This document shows positions 33,139 through 46,600 of a stretch of DNA of 64,000 bases, in pieces. This DNA comes from Meandrina meandrites. Its lineage: Eukaryota > Cnidaria > Anthozoa > Scleractinia > Meandrinidae. Positions within the stretch are counted from its first letter, which is position 1; each line of letters begins with the position of its first letter. Made by a program: the position numbers and the translations under genes. The notes beneath the pieces were generated by a model that saw only the letters and a program-made list of their open reading frames with translations, was not told where the DNA came from and ran no database searches. The stretch covers positions 18,602,788-18,666,787 of the forward strand of contig OY855913.1 of the NCBI GenBank assembly GCA_963693305.1, read 5' to 3'.

Positions 33139-36100
33139 TTATACAAAGGCGTACTGATTTTCAACTGCCCTGGAATGTCCATGGTTATTTGCAGCACTTG
33201 TTGTAATCCTAACAGAGCCACCTTGAATAGTTGCTGTTCTTGTTATCCTATTTGGTTGAAGGCTGTGTGAACGCCGCAGCCCTTCCCCGCCATTGCCCAC
33301 ATGGGCACGCTGCAAGGAGCTCCCAGGTTGCGATGAACCGGAACTTAGGTAAACAACAAAGTTTGTCAGCATTACATCAGATGGTCCACCACTCTCAAGT
33401 GGGATTGGATTAGCTCTAAAGTGTTCTAGCATCTCAAAGATGCTTTGAAACCAGAGGTGCTGTACTCGACATTGACCTTCTACATTCAGGGCAAGTCTAA
33501 GGTGCTGAAAATTTCCAGAATTTGGAAAAAGAAAAACAATAATGAGTAACTACATGCTTACAAAAAATAATCATGCATTCATGCATTCAACTCACAGTGG
33601 CTTCATTAAGCCATTTCTGAGTTGCCTTTTACCACTATTTCAAGGCTTGAAAACGTGACCTTTTACCAACATGAAGATCGATAGCAGTGTCACCTCCAGA
33701 AGTGTTCAAAAAGAGGGACAGGGGGAGGGGAGAGTAAAAATGGGCCACTTTGTGTTAAAAAAAAGGGGACAGCAAAGAGAGGCTCTTTCTTACTGCAACA
33801 GGGAGGGGAAGGCAAAAGGGGTGGAGGCATGCTCCAGCCTACTCCAACTCCAGATCTGCCACATGATAGAGGGATAAATAAAGTATGGCAATGCATCTTG
33901 ACAGTTCTAGTACAAAACATGACGACAGCTAGTAGCTGGGCTCAAGACATGAACCAAATATTGCTGACTACAAGGTAGGGAACAGAGTGGAAATTAACAA
34001 GAGTTCACACAAATTTGCTTTGGCGCCATAATACTGGGTTGTTTTTGATGACCTTACTTAAAATACATACCTTTGCCCTTCCTTGATAATTAAATGTCAA
34101 TACATATTCCCCTCTTCTTGTTTCACTTTGCCTTATAAGGAATATTCCATGCCATTGCTGGCCTCCCTGTGACACCAGGTGTGAAGCCTCTATCCTGGGC
34201 AGTGTTCCATGGAACCATGGGTAATTTGCAAGAGGGTGATTTTCAATAGAAGCTGTGACCCAGACTGGGTTTTCTGGAGAAAAAAATGGAATGTAAAAAT
34301 AAAATAAAATACTGGTAATAATGATATTTTGGTACATGTACTTGGAAAATTTCCATTCACAACTTGTACACGTAAATGGCAATCAATGCCTTTTCTATAC
34401 TTGCAAGAACTACATGTATTAAATTAGACAAGTGCACATGATTAAATGGTTGGGTGAACTTGGACAATGTCAAAAAGACAAAATAGTAAGCCATTGGTAC
34501 ACGATGTACAAGAACTATTAACTAAATTTTGGCAAATATCTTGATAAGAACAGTTCTTGGCATCACACTTCATGTAAAACTGGTTTAATTTACCTTCGCT
34601 ACTTGACTGAGGTGCCCCTTGAGCAGAAATCTGTCGTAAAAGATCAGGTTGGTTTGGTGGGAGAGGTGGTGTTGCCTCTGTGCTCGTGGGTGATCTTGGA
34701 GGCAGCTCTGGAGGAGGACGACTATGAGGTAGATCCTCTGCAATACAAGATTTCATACACCATCACAAAAGCACTAACAACACCTATTAACTAAGTTAAT
34801 GTAAGAATGGGCATTACTTTTGTATAAAACAGTCACATGGTACAGAATTTGCCATGCAAGGCTATTGGTGTTGTGTGGCTCCAAGCGATACCCATACCTA
34901 CCCAAGGGATGTACATAGCTGAATGTAAGATTTCCAAAAGGGAAAATTTGGATAACATTAAAGAGAAAGAGTTGAATAAACAGGGTCTTTCAGCCAGAAA
35001 AATCATGAAAAGTCAAGTCCTGAGGCAGATATTATTTCTGCCTTCTGCCTTCTGCCTATTATTATACATCCTTGCACCCCCGATGGAAGGTCATTGGAAA
35101 TTCCAAGGTGGGTGGGGATCTCACAAGTGAAATAATTTATTTTAAAAGAAGCTAAAATGGAATTTCTGAATTTCTGAATTTCAGGGGTATGTTTTCTGGA
35201 ACGACACATTAAAATGTACTGCAGCCTCCACAGCAAAGTAAAGTCCAGCTGGACTGGATGAAGTTGCTTTGTTTTGAAGGCTGTTGCATTCTTTCGACAT
35301 CAACTGTGGCAGATTTTGTACAATGTCACCATTTTATACAAATGGCCTATTACAATTCGATGGTCAACTGATACCCAGTTTCAATATAAATCATTTTATA
35401 AACATAAGGTGATTTCTTTTATTAACAGCTGACCTTGAAAGGTGGGGGTCTGTGGCCCGTGAGGAGAAGAAAAGGATCCTGAAGATCTGTTTTGTATTTG
35501 AAGCGATGAGGGAGTGTAAACATTCCTTCTTTTTGCTAAATTAGCCACTGCCTCAGTACACTTCTTATCTGGAAATCAAAAATAATTTATTATATAAATT
35601 ACATGGTTAATTAAGGAGCAAAACATTGCCATAATATACCTCTGTCTTATTCATGGATGACGACAATGTTCACAATATCACCCAGAGGTTGCCATGTGTT
35701 GTTTTCACTTCAGAAAGTTGTCCTCAATAAAATAGTTATCTAGTACATGCACTACACAAACAAGCAATCCATTGTCCATGCATTTCTGTGCCTTGTGGTA
35801 TGAACACTGCCCAACACCACCATCCATGGACCACATGCGCATGTATACAACACTAAATTTTAATACTAAATATGAAGTTATAATTACCTTTTAATTACAT
35901 GTACCCAGTTAGACATGCACATTAGTGATCAAAATAAAAATAAAGAAGTCTCATTAACAGAAAGAAGAGTTCCCTTTTCTTTCTATCACCCTGCAGTCAA
36001 CAGATAATGTTGAAAGTAGCAACACCAGTATGGATGCAGTCTAGGTCCTCCAAAATTAATATTGTCATACTGGCACGCAAGACACAACATAATTATAACT

Positions 36101-39100
36101 TAGTATACATATATATATTTAGAGATTTTCATGGCACTTTCCCTTGAATGGACATAATATTTATTTGTCATTCATGAACTTAGCATTCAGTGATTGAAGT
36201 AAAGTTGTGTTTCAAGCAATGCAACATTTCACAATCACATTCGTGTTGTTGTTGTTGTTTTTTTTTTAGTTCAAAGCATCATTTGAGTTGGTTAAGCAGG
36301 AGCACAAAAGAAGACAAGCTGGATGAATAACAAAGCCAAAAGCCATTGATCAAAATGCTCAACTTCCAAATCAAAAATGTATGAGTTTCAAAAATTAGAA
36401 ACGATGACACTTGCCTGCTGGGTAACTATCCATTCGCACTCTAAGTGATTGACTGTTCCCAAATTTGGCTCCTGCCATTGTATTTGCATCTGCTGACGCA
36501 CTGGGAGGGAGAGCAGCCTCTGCGCCTCTCTCTTCAGAACCAGAGACTGATGGGCTACTGAAGACAGCAATAAGGAATAACTTATTTACTCAGAGACAGC
36601 ATGAACAAACAGATATCTAACTTGTATAAAAGTTATTGGTGTGGTTATTTTGTACCCCACTTAAAAGGCATCTGCAATTCAACCCAAAATTATAATTCTA
36701 TACAATGATGACATACTCTAAATTTCCCAGTAACCTCCCAAGCCTTTTCCTGTTGCTCCTTTTAGTCTCTGCTTTCAAGGAGTTGTTACTTTTGAGAAGT
36801 TAAAACAAAAGTCATGTACCCTGTATGGTCTTTCCATTTTAATTGACTATTAATGTCATTACTTTGGTTGCTACTACAGGGCTCGGGAAAAAAAAGAATA
36901 ATATTCACGTTTGCCCTTTGGACAAGCAACTCTTAAATTTGGTTTGTCCTGGGTAGTTGCATGCTTGTCCTACAGTGTAAGTAGTTTTCCTTTTATTACG
37001 ATTTTGTTGTCAGATGACTTGCTTGGGCACTCGACCATTGGACATCTCGCCAAGCAAGAAAATCTACTTGTCCCGGATGACCGAACAGCACTTTTCTTGA
37101 GCCCTGAACTGTATCAGGATTTTCTAACAACAGGTGAATTTTACTGCCCTACTTTTGGTTGAGTTGCAACTTATTGCAGAGAGATCTACATGCATGTTTT
37201 ATAGGGACATATTTAAAAGTGGGTGAGGACAGGAGGGCGGGAGCCGGAGAGAAAAGGGGCAGGAGGTAAAAGTAGAGGGGTTGAGAAGAGGGATTCTGAA
37301 GGTGGTGGGAATTTCCCTGTTAGCAGAGGCTCTTTTCCAGAGAATACAAAGGAAAAGAGGCCTCTACTAGCAGGGAAGTCATAACCAGAAGACACTGAGA
37401 AACATTTTGCAACATTTTGTTACATTTTGCAAATATAGAAATGGGACAAAGAGGAGGGAACGGGGTGGGAAGCAGGAGTAAAAGGTATGGCAAGCAGTCC
37501 AGTAGAAGATACAGGAAGCGAGAGGTTCAGACCCCCATGTAGCATCCTGTTTTATAAAAAAAGAGAAAGTTCTTGTAAGCAACCACCTGGACACTGGACT
37601 TCGACAACCTACCTATGACTTGTTGAACCTTGATCTTCCTCCATACACTTCCTGATCTCAGCCAGCCATTCATCCATCTCGTCCTTATGATTAGCAGCTA
37701 ACATGTACTCTCTCTTGTTCACTGCCTGAAAGATAAATTTAGATAAATTAGCCTGTCTACAGCTGTCCTTCTCCCCTTGAAAGAATCGGGGGAACTTGTA
37801 CCCTGTTTCTCCAAAAATGTGTCCCCTTTTATTAATAATTTATTATGGCAAATTAGGACGTTTGAGACCTTATATTTCAATTTTCTACGGCATTTTGCCC
37901 GAGTCAAATTTTTTAACTTTCGATACCCAAATGTTTTTTTTTCTCTTATAAAAACATTTCATTTCATAGACATTTTAACTCCTGATATGTTAACACTCAA
38001 AGCTCATAAAAAGCTGTTATGATGATGCCAACAATAATGACGATGATGATGACAATGACGAACTATGAATAGCACATATATACTTAGAGCTATTCCTGGT
38101 ATGGCGGAGGGGGTACATTTTATAGTGGACTTTACAGACTGAGGTGCCTTGATAGTGCATTTCATACTGTAGGGTATATAAAAGGGAGGAATTCCACGAG
38201 TTGGAGTATAAAACAGCCCTCTGTGAGGACATGTGGTTACGTTTGGACTACGTTGCGGTCAGCAGTTACACCAATAAAAGCAAGCACCTCGCATATTTTA
38301 AAAGTTGAAATTGACCCGAAATCATTACCTGTAGTAGGTAGTCTTGTGGTTAGTATTAATTATTGTTCCTGACACGTTGGATCCGGGTTCGACTCCCCCA
38401 CGGCGCATTATTTGTTGAACATTTTCTTTTTTTTTTCTTTTTTTTTTCAAGATGTCTAGTACATTCCCTGTATTTAGCTGCACGTTCAAGTCCTGAAAAC
38501 TCCATTTGAAGTTCATAGTTTGGGTTAAATTTCATGCCGTGTGTCTTGAGAAAATCCTCCTTGACAAACGAACCGGAAACGAAGATTTTTAAGACATCAA
38601 TGTCCACTTGTTTCTGCCGTTCAGTATTCTCCAGATTCATTTCCTTCAATTCTAGACTTCAAAAGATGTCTTGCAATCGTTAACGGAGAAAAAACATTGC
38701 CTCGAAAGAGCCTACAACAGACGCCATTTTCTTTGTTTGGTCAACCATGCGTGAGTATAGGGCATGGGAAAACGAGCCTGTAATGTCATATACGTTCTAA
38801 CAACGTGGTAAAAAGAAAAAAAATTCCGTGTCCTGCGTGGTACTTGTAAGACTAAAAAAATAAAAACAAAGTTCTTACTAAATGAGTATTAAGTCCCTTT
38901 CGAAAAAAAAAAAAATCTTCCATATGTTTTGGGCTCAGCACTTCTTCTTCTTCCACTAAAGAAGAGTTCTGACAATGTGACGGTCAGCAGTTATTCCCAT
39001 GAAAAAACTTACGGACTTACTGACCCTTTAGCATAACAGTACGGTTACTGACGTAACCACAAAAAAGGGTAGGGGGTTAGGGTACCACCTTCTATCCAAC

Positions 39101-40456
39101 CCCCCTCCCACCCCCCAAAGAGAGTTACATGACGTACCTTGATAACAAAAACATTTTCCCCTCCTGGCAGCTCCAACTCTGTTGCAGGTCTTGCCTCATG
39201 AATAAGGAAGCAAAATATTCCTGTCTTCGGTTTAGGTGACTGAAGAAAAAGAAACATTGAGACATAAGAAAATCAAAGGGCCATCGAAGACAACAGTACA
39301 GGTTGCCTCCAATAGAAATCTATTATATCAGAAATCTGTAATATTAGCATAGTAAAGACAAAAGTACATATCCCAAATAAATTATATGGCAAAATAAATT
39401 GCCTCCTTCCTTAGCACTGCAAATATCCATTTTATCATGTTGATCAAGGAAATGATCATGCTAGTGTCCGCTCTAATGGGATTTGCACCGTTTCAAAGAA
39501 AATAAATAAATCGTCGCTACATGTAGATTATAAGGCGCACAGCTGATGTCGAACGATTGATCATAGGTGCAAAAGATCTATAGCCATCCATGCAAAAAGT
39601 GTAAACAAGAACACTTCGTTATCAAAAAGCTGTGGGTTTTGTTGCCACATATCACCCTCAAAGACCTCAAGATACAAAACAAACATACTTGCTTCATTGT
39701 GAATTAATAGATCGATAAGGAGGAAAAGATAGCTGCCAGGTGGTCGGATTAAAACTAAAATCCTCGTCAACAGAATAAACGCAAACTAGAAGGAGAAAAA
39801 CAATTTCTGCGCTTTATTACCTTTGGAGGCGTGTAGAACTCCAACATGTATCCACCGGGAGCTTTGAACAAAATGACTCGGCATTTCTGCCAGAAGAAGT
39901 CCTCGGTATTCACGCCACTTTCTAAATTCATTAGGTAATTCATGACTCCTTCACGTTTGACGCTAGTTGTCAGTTTCGCTTCTTGCAAATGTACTCTCTG
40001 ATCTTCTTGTTCTCGTCTTGTTTCCGCATGCTTTGTTGGACCCAAATCATCGTTCACGCTGCGCTTGAAAAAACCTTTCACGTCCTTCAGCTTACCAAGG
40101 AACTTAAAGCTCGATTCTGTACTAGTTTTCTTCTCTGGAGGTTTAAATGTTCCCGTGAGGTGCACACTTGATCCCCAGTCATCGGGGCCGAAGACATCGG
40201 TCGGTGAATCTGGTGCATCGAAATCAAGAAATCCATCTTTATGCACCTCGTTGTCGAACGCTTGAAGGAAATACTCCACGAAACGTTTAGAGAACGTCGT
40301 AGAAGCTCCCGATACATCATAAACCGGGTTGTCCCTTAGAAATTGGAGGAATTCGTTCGCGAACTGCCTCGCCGCAACTTCTGCTCTGTCTTTACAAAAT
40401 TCTTCCCAGCGCCCGCTTGGAAATTTTGTACCGATCTCGCCATTGTAACAAGCCAT
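33139..40456 (-). CDS. SH2B: SH2B family adaptor protein, complete, 8 coding exons
   Basis: Exons: 40456-39821, 39239-39138, 37725-37613, 36557-36415, 35568-35434, 34737-34594, 34273-34071, 33504-33139. Phases fit, giving 613 aa. The N-terminal dimerisation-type region (~15-75; [20 protein letters not shown]) is followed by a PH domain (~185-275; [27 protein letters not shown], helix with [13 protein letters not shown]), then a Pro/Ser-rich linker with PPPELPPR. The SH2 domain (~442-532; [30 protein letters not shown]) has Arg472 as the phosphotyrosine-binding residue. The C-terminal tail ends [10 protein letters not shown]. The family links activated receptor tyrosine kinases and JAK2 to downstream signalling at the membrane. 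This is probably the single pre-duplication homologue of vertebrate SH2B1/2/3. Exon 4 uses a GC donor. Confidence 0.96.
36413..36414 (-). other. Non-canonical GC-AG donor site in SH2B
   Basis: After exon 36557-36415 the intron starts GCAAGT (ccagcag/gcaagt) and not GT. The exon phase (47 codons plus one base on each side) only fits this site. GC donors with otherwise strong consensus are a known minor class. Confidence 0.75.
38330..38400 (+). mobile_element. tRNA-like fragment (SINE head or tRNA pseudogene)
   Basis: A ggtagtcttgtggttagtat stretch (A-box-like) and gatccgggttcgactcccc (perfect B-box GGTTCGACTCC) lie 45 bp apart, with T runs downstream that could stop Pol III. The stems do not pair well, so a working tRNA is unlikely. 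Confidence 0.55.
38420..38649 (-). other. Unassigned ORF in an SH2B intron
   Basis: On the minus strand an ATG at 38649 (or 38640) opens about 70 codons of non-repetitive, protein-like sequence ([20 protein letters not shown], then a [20 protein letters not shown] stretch) before a lysine run made by a poly-A tract. It lies in the intron between SH2B exons 1-3, on the same strand. It could be a first exon of a nested gene, a processed fragment, or chance. No family is recognised. Confidence 0.3.
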
Positions 40457-42542
40457 TAAGGCAAAGTGATCCTAGCTGACCATTTTACGGTGGCGGTTCG
40501 CAATGAACGGGTACTGTTCGCGTAACAGGCCCAACAAAATGACCATTTCCTTTTCTCCCCCTTCGTTGGTCACGAAGTTGCTGATTTTGCGGAAGACTTC
40601 AAAACAAGATGCGCAAGACGGGATGCAAGGCTGCGCGGTTCCTTGCCTCACTTTCGGGACACGATCTTTTCATAAAACTTGTATTCGATCCTGTTTTACC
40701 CTTGGATTTTCTTACCTTCCGTAAATGATCCCAATCATGTATATTACGCATCCGTAAATTCTGTGAGATTTGATGATCAGCGAAGTGAAAACAACGAGTA
40801 GGATTCCGGAAGTGACAATTACGTGTGATTTCGCGGGAGTTTTCCGGTCCTCAAAAACGCCCAAATCTCCAATTGGTCAATCCACAAAAAGCGAAATGTT
40901 TGAATTTAGCCAATGCATTAATAATGAAACTAGACTGACATTGTCTCTGAAACTGAAGTAAAAAATTTAATATGTGGAAACAATTTTTTCACTACCCTCA
41001 TGTGATATGAAATATCACACCGATCCAACCTTGTTCAAGACTCTCAAATCACGGAAAGATCATGAAATCTTATACGGTTGTTACGAAAATAAACTGGCAA
41101 AGTAAATTTATCAACCACAGCCGCACTCAATCAAGCAAAATTTATTGAAATAATGTCATTACTTGTTTGACATCTTAAATTGGAATATTTTCAAGCAAAC
41201 TACACAAACGGCGATTTTTTTGTAATGTAAAATAAAATCAACCATTTGAAAGAAATGGTTTCTGACCATTAATTATTTTTAAATGCTTTATTTTCGAAGC
41301 AAGATATCTTTTCTAAAGCAGCGGCAGTATTTCACTTTTTGTTTTGTCTGGCGGATTTCGTGCTCGGTTGCGAGGGGGGTACACACCGTACACTCTGGTC
41401 CCTCCATCTGGAATAACTTGGATGAAGAACTAAAAAGTCTATCTCTCCATTCATTTAAGCAGACTATGAAAAAGCGTTATGTAAGTACTTATGGTTAATG
41501 CTGGCTTAGTATTTTAACTTCCTTTTCGCTTGTATTAAACTCATATGTTTTAATTCAAACATTAACTGGTACTGTCTTTTCCATCTTTTCTTTTCTTTTT
41601 CTTTTTTTTTTCTTTTTTGCGTAGCACTTAATTACTTATTACTTGGCTTAGTTTATTTTTGTCTTCTTTTATGTACAACCTCGTCAAGCAATTAAATTCC
41701 TTTTTTGTAACTACTCAGCTCGTTTAGTTTATTTCTATTCTGGGTAGTTTTTTTGCCTATTTTAGTTAATTTATATTCTGCTGTAATTTTTTCTCAATTT
41801 AATTTGGCAAAATAAAATGGTTGTTGTTGTTGTTGTTGTTGTTGTTGTCGTGTAACATGGGGGGAGGGGTGGGAGTTAGGTGTCTTGTGTTCAACTCGCC
41901 GAATCAGTACACGAAGCAGCTTTGGTATGGGGTATTCCATCTCAAGAGCCTATTTGATAATGTTGACATCTTTCAAGAATTAAAACAAGAAACCATCAGC
42001 TTCACGTAATGTAATATTCTGATCGAATTTAAGGGATGTATCTCAGCGAGGGAGCGTAAGTCTCTTTGAGTCTCTGAAGATATTGGTACGAACAGTTTGC
42101 ACCTGCGAAAAATGTCGGACACTCACTTTTTCCGCAGACAAAACAGTTAAGGGAGCATAAATTCATATTTAACGCTAGTAAAATTACACGATGGTGTGAA
42201 CCAACTGTTAAATAAAGGAGCCCTTGCTGTAAATCGTGACCAAAGTTTGTCAGCAGGCTTCCGGACCGGGATAAATTTGAAACCGCACCTTTTCCCCTCT
42301 AGCTCTGGTTTGGCCAAACACTAAAACTGCATTTTCAGTCACTGATTGAAATCGGGGCTTTTCGAAAACACTTCCTAGATTGGAGAAAGTTGAAAACGCT
42401 GGCTAGGAGGTGTAGTATTTTCAGAGATTTTCGAAAACACTTACGCCATAAAGTCGAATTTAGCGCGGACTTTGGAATAGCGTAGATGCGCCCGCAAAAT
42501 AGCACACAAAAAATCAGAAAACGTAACAAAATGTTAGATAAC
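40457..42542. other. Region between the SH2B start and the RPAIN 3' end
   Basis: About 2 kb holding the presumed SH2B promoter and a LINE fragment (41365-41850). The rest shows no supported exon. Confidence 0.55.
41365..41850 (+). mobile_element. Non-LTR retrotransposon (LINE) 3' fragment
   Basis: Codons near 41370-41498 read GVHTVHSGPSIWNNLDEELK, then SFKQTMKKRY and a stop. This matches the extreme C-terminus of reverse-transcriptase ORFs (GPSIWNxLP-type, FKxxLK). A 3' untranslated region follows and ends in (GTT)n at 41820-41847, a simple-repeat tail as in CR1/L2-like elements. The copy is 5'-truncated. Confidence 0.7.
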
Positions 42543-42548
42543 TTTATT
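42543..42548 (-). terminator. Candidate poly(A) signal of RPAIN
   Basis: AATAAA is read on the minus strand 139 bp past the RPAIN stop codon. Confidence 0.45.
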
Positions 42549-42686
42549 TACATTTAACTAATCGAATTATCTTACAAAATCTGTACACAACTTTATAGTA
42601 AATCTATTGCAAAACAATTTAGTGAAAAAAAATATATTTCCTGTCGCTGTCACTTGCTTGGAGACTTCTTCCCTGAAAGTATTGCA

Positions 42687-43558
42687 TCAAAGAACGATGT
42701 ACATGAACTCACACGCCTGAAATAAAAATAAAATGATTAATTGAGAAAGACAGTAGACGAGAGGTAAAACAAATGGGACCGTTGCCCGTTTACGTTTGAT
42801 CCTTTCTTTACAAAGCGCGGGAAAACATTTGTTCACGAAACATTGATGCGGAAACGTTATTTTGTTGTTTCCCAAAATGTTTCCCGTTTAAGCAAACACG
42901 CAACATTTGCTGCGGAAGGAAGTTTTGTTTCCGAGAAGCAAAAACCGTTTCCTCGTCTGTTCAGGTAATTGGGGGAGGGGTGGGGTGGCGACGTATCGGC
43001 CACTTTTAAAACAAGGGGGGGGGGGGGGGGGGTAGCTTATCAGCCACTTTTAATTTGCTGCTGATCGGTGGAAAAAGGAAGTTGCTTCATAGCACGTTGC
43101 ACAAGCAAACCCACAAATTCTTTCAAGCCATCAAATAAAGCAGAAATATGACCACAAGACCAGACTTCCTGTAGACTGTTGGCAACAGCTTTTTGTTACT
43201 TACATGTATCTGTTTATTGAAGGCAAGTTTCTCTTCTAGACTGCAAAACAATCTCTTTTGGGAGCTGGGTTTTTGTTTCGCTTTTTGCATTTTACCCGTG
43301 TTTCGCCCAATGATCTTATGATAAAAAGCTGACAGTTTTGCAGTTTACTGAATTATAGGCACGATTCACTTCTAGCCTCTGACAACACATGACATTACTT
43401 TAAAATGGTTTTACCTTGCACAGTGAAACTAGATTGCTTACTCCCAGTTCTTTTACAAACGAGACACAGAATTCTGGTTCAGTCATACAGTGTCCTTCCC
43501 TGGCAAAAAAATAAATAAATGAATGAATGAATAAGCAGGAGGAATAATAAGAGAAATG

Positions 43559-43607
<49 letters not shown>

Positions 43608-46600
43608 AGGAAGGGAGGGACGGAGGGAGGGCGGTAGGCAGACAAGTAGGAAGGCAGGGAGGAGGGAGACAGGGAGACAGAGAGACAGGGAGGCAGGGAG
43701 GGAGGAAGGGAGGGAGGTAGACAGGCTTGGGAGGGAGGGAGAGAGTTATATTTTCAGTCAAACACGCATAATTATCATAGTACATATGCATTACTTTGAT
43801 ACTAACCTGTGGTTTGCGAGCGCTTCATCGATTTGGTTTTTGACATAGATCAGGTTAACAGCATCATACTAAAAGACAAATCAAGAACAAGGGGATAATG
43901 CAAAAACTAACTGAAGAGCTTCAAGTTGCCTCAGAATATTTTACACCATCACTTTACCTTTGTACATGAAGAACAATCCATTTTGAAATCTTTAAATCAT
44001 TTGTATGTGATTTGTGATGTATGTTAAGTTCTTTCATTATCATCATCATCATCATCAATACCATATTATGTAATTAATATTATAATTATTACCTCAGTAT
44101 CAATTCTCATTCCACAAGCACAAAAAATAACCTGCTTGTTTTGGTGCAGTGGATTTCTGTTGGAAACAAAGGAAACACATCAGTGTGCTGATTAAGTATT
44201 ATTATTGTTACACTTTAAGAATACAAAATAAACCCGCATATATGATAAAATCAGAAAACAACAAGGGAGTATGCATGTAGCAAGCAAGTTCCCTGAGTCA
44301 CTTTCCTAGATCCACCTTGAGTTCATGTACATGTAAATGCCACACCCTAACCACTTCAACTATACTGAGGCCCTGTTAGGGGGGGTCCGGTTATCCCTTA
44401 TCCCTTTAATTCGGAGCACAGTTATCCCTTATCCCTGAAAGTATCAACAGCGTTATCCCCAAAAATATCTCGGGTAGAGTTTTCAATTATCCCTTAAACT
44501 AATCTTCTTATCCCTTATCCCTTAAATATTTTTCCCGTTATCCCTTATCCCCATAATTATTTTTCCTGTTATCCCTTATCCCCAAAACCCCTAACAGGGC
44601 CTATGTACTTCACGGTAAGTCAACATGGCCGCCAACAATGAAAAACATATAGTCGCCCAACCACAAAATGAATGCTAACCGCAAGCAAATTGCAGTAAAT
44701 AAGTGTTAACTGCAAGCAAACTACAGGGTAAAATGCTAACCGCAAGCAAACGGCAGTAAATAAATGTTAACTGCAAGCAAAGCTGCAGGGCGACTATATG
44801 GTGTCTTAACATGAATTATATACCAAAATACATCCCTGGAAGCCCTGCCTAGGTGTTGTAACAAAGCCCTGCAGCTTCATGCTAGGTAAACTGAAGTTAT
44901 CACGGATAGACCAGGTTTAACTTCTTCACGTTCTTTTGTGTTGATTCCATCCAATGAGGAGTCAACTGGAAGCTGTCGTTGGCTTCCGATTGAATAATGA
45001 CTGCACCAAAGAATGTGAATTTATTTAATGAAAAGTGGTTACACTCTTGGGCTCGCTGCTAGCCTAACAAGCACTAGCCTAATAAAAGACTAGCCTAATA
45101 AGCACTTGGCTAAAAGAAATCAAATGTTTATTTAATATTAATTTTAATGCACACCTCTGGCAAACTGGGCACATAACAAACTCATCTGTTCTGAGACTTT
45201 CAACAGCAGCACATAATGAGGCTTCCTCAAACATCTGGTCTGCTTCATATTGAGCAAGAATCTTTCTTTCTGATAACATAGGAAAATTACATTAATTGAC
45301 TGCAACAGTAGACCTTACATGTACACATACTAAATACCCTGAAACTGCAAAATAGAGGGTGTCACCCCCCCCCCCCCCCCCCCCAGGTGGGTTTATGAGT
45401 AACTACAGCTGCTGAAGCTTATAATGATTATACTTGCCGTGTTTGAATAGATATTAAAAAATTGGATGATGATGGTATAACAGGGGTAATTTTGCACTGA
45501 AAAGTGCCATTGAACCAAAATGCATGATATGATGCTTAATGATGCATAAATCCAATACACAAAATGTTCATTTAAAAGTTACTAACTTAAAGGGATTGCA
45601 GTTTAAATTCCCAGTGTTAAAATTATTTTAATTTATTCTGACCTTCATCCATTAGTTCTTTTTGTATTTCATCCATTATAGAAAGAACCTCATCAAGTGA
45701 ATTATCCAGTTCAATCTAAAAGAAATAGACAACAGAAATAGGAATTAAAGGTTGGCAAACAAGAGGATTTGTCAATGAGAATTTTACCCAGGGGTGGGAA
45801 TCCTGTAAGTATTTATGGTGTTAACATGAGAGAATTTGGAACCTGCAATTCCCTCCATGATTATTTTCTTATTCATCACAGTTGTTGTCCTGCGATCACT
45901 ACAGAGGCAATGACATATAGATAGCATTCCTTTTATCCAATCTAAATCCTGATTTTGCCATCAAAAATGAAATTTCCTCTTCCGTAAATGGACATACCAA
46001 TCTTCGATTGCAATCCAAACAATCCGCCACCAGGGATGTAGATAATAACCTCTTTCCTGGCTTGATTTCCCCTTCTTCTGGGCCTACAGCCCAGATAACC
46101 ACCTATTTTTAACTATAATTATCCCTGCACCTCTGGACGTGGATCATTCAGATTGGCCCTGAAACTGGTTTCAGATTTTCGTTACATTTGAGTGAATCAA
46201 ACTTGGTACAGATCAGTCTGGCCATCTTTGTTTTGAAAAAAACTGATTCCCAGGCACCTTGCTGTTGTGGCTCTATCTACTTTAAGATTTTTGTTCCAGC
46301 TATCACAAAGATTCAAACCATCTGGATAAACTAGATCCGAAAATGGATTGGTTATAAGGAACGCTACCATAATTTCTTTACAGCTCCAAGACAAAAGAAT
46401 TCATTGAAAAAAAGGGTAGTTCATGCCACACAAAGGAGACTGCAAAAGACTTGTTGTTTTCCTCTTCGATTTATTACTTCTTGGAAAGTCATTCATTGAA
46501 AGTATGGATCATTGTATGCGAAGTGTGTACCAACCTCACACCGGGTCTGAGGCAAGAAAAAAATTAACATCTCTTCCCAGTCTCACTTTCCTTCATGACA

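Noticed and set aside
43483..43791. Long Pro/Leu/Cys-repeat ORFs on the minus strand
   Set aside because: They are produced by the GGCA/GGGA minisatellite, lie in an RPAIN intron, and show no start or splice context.
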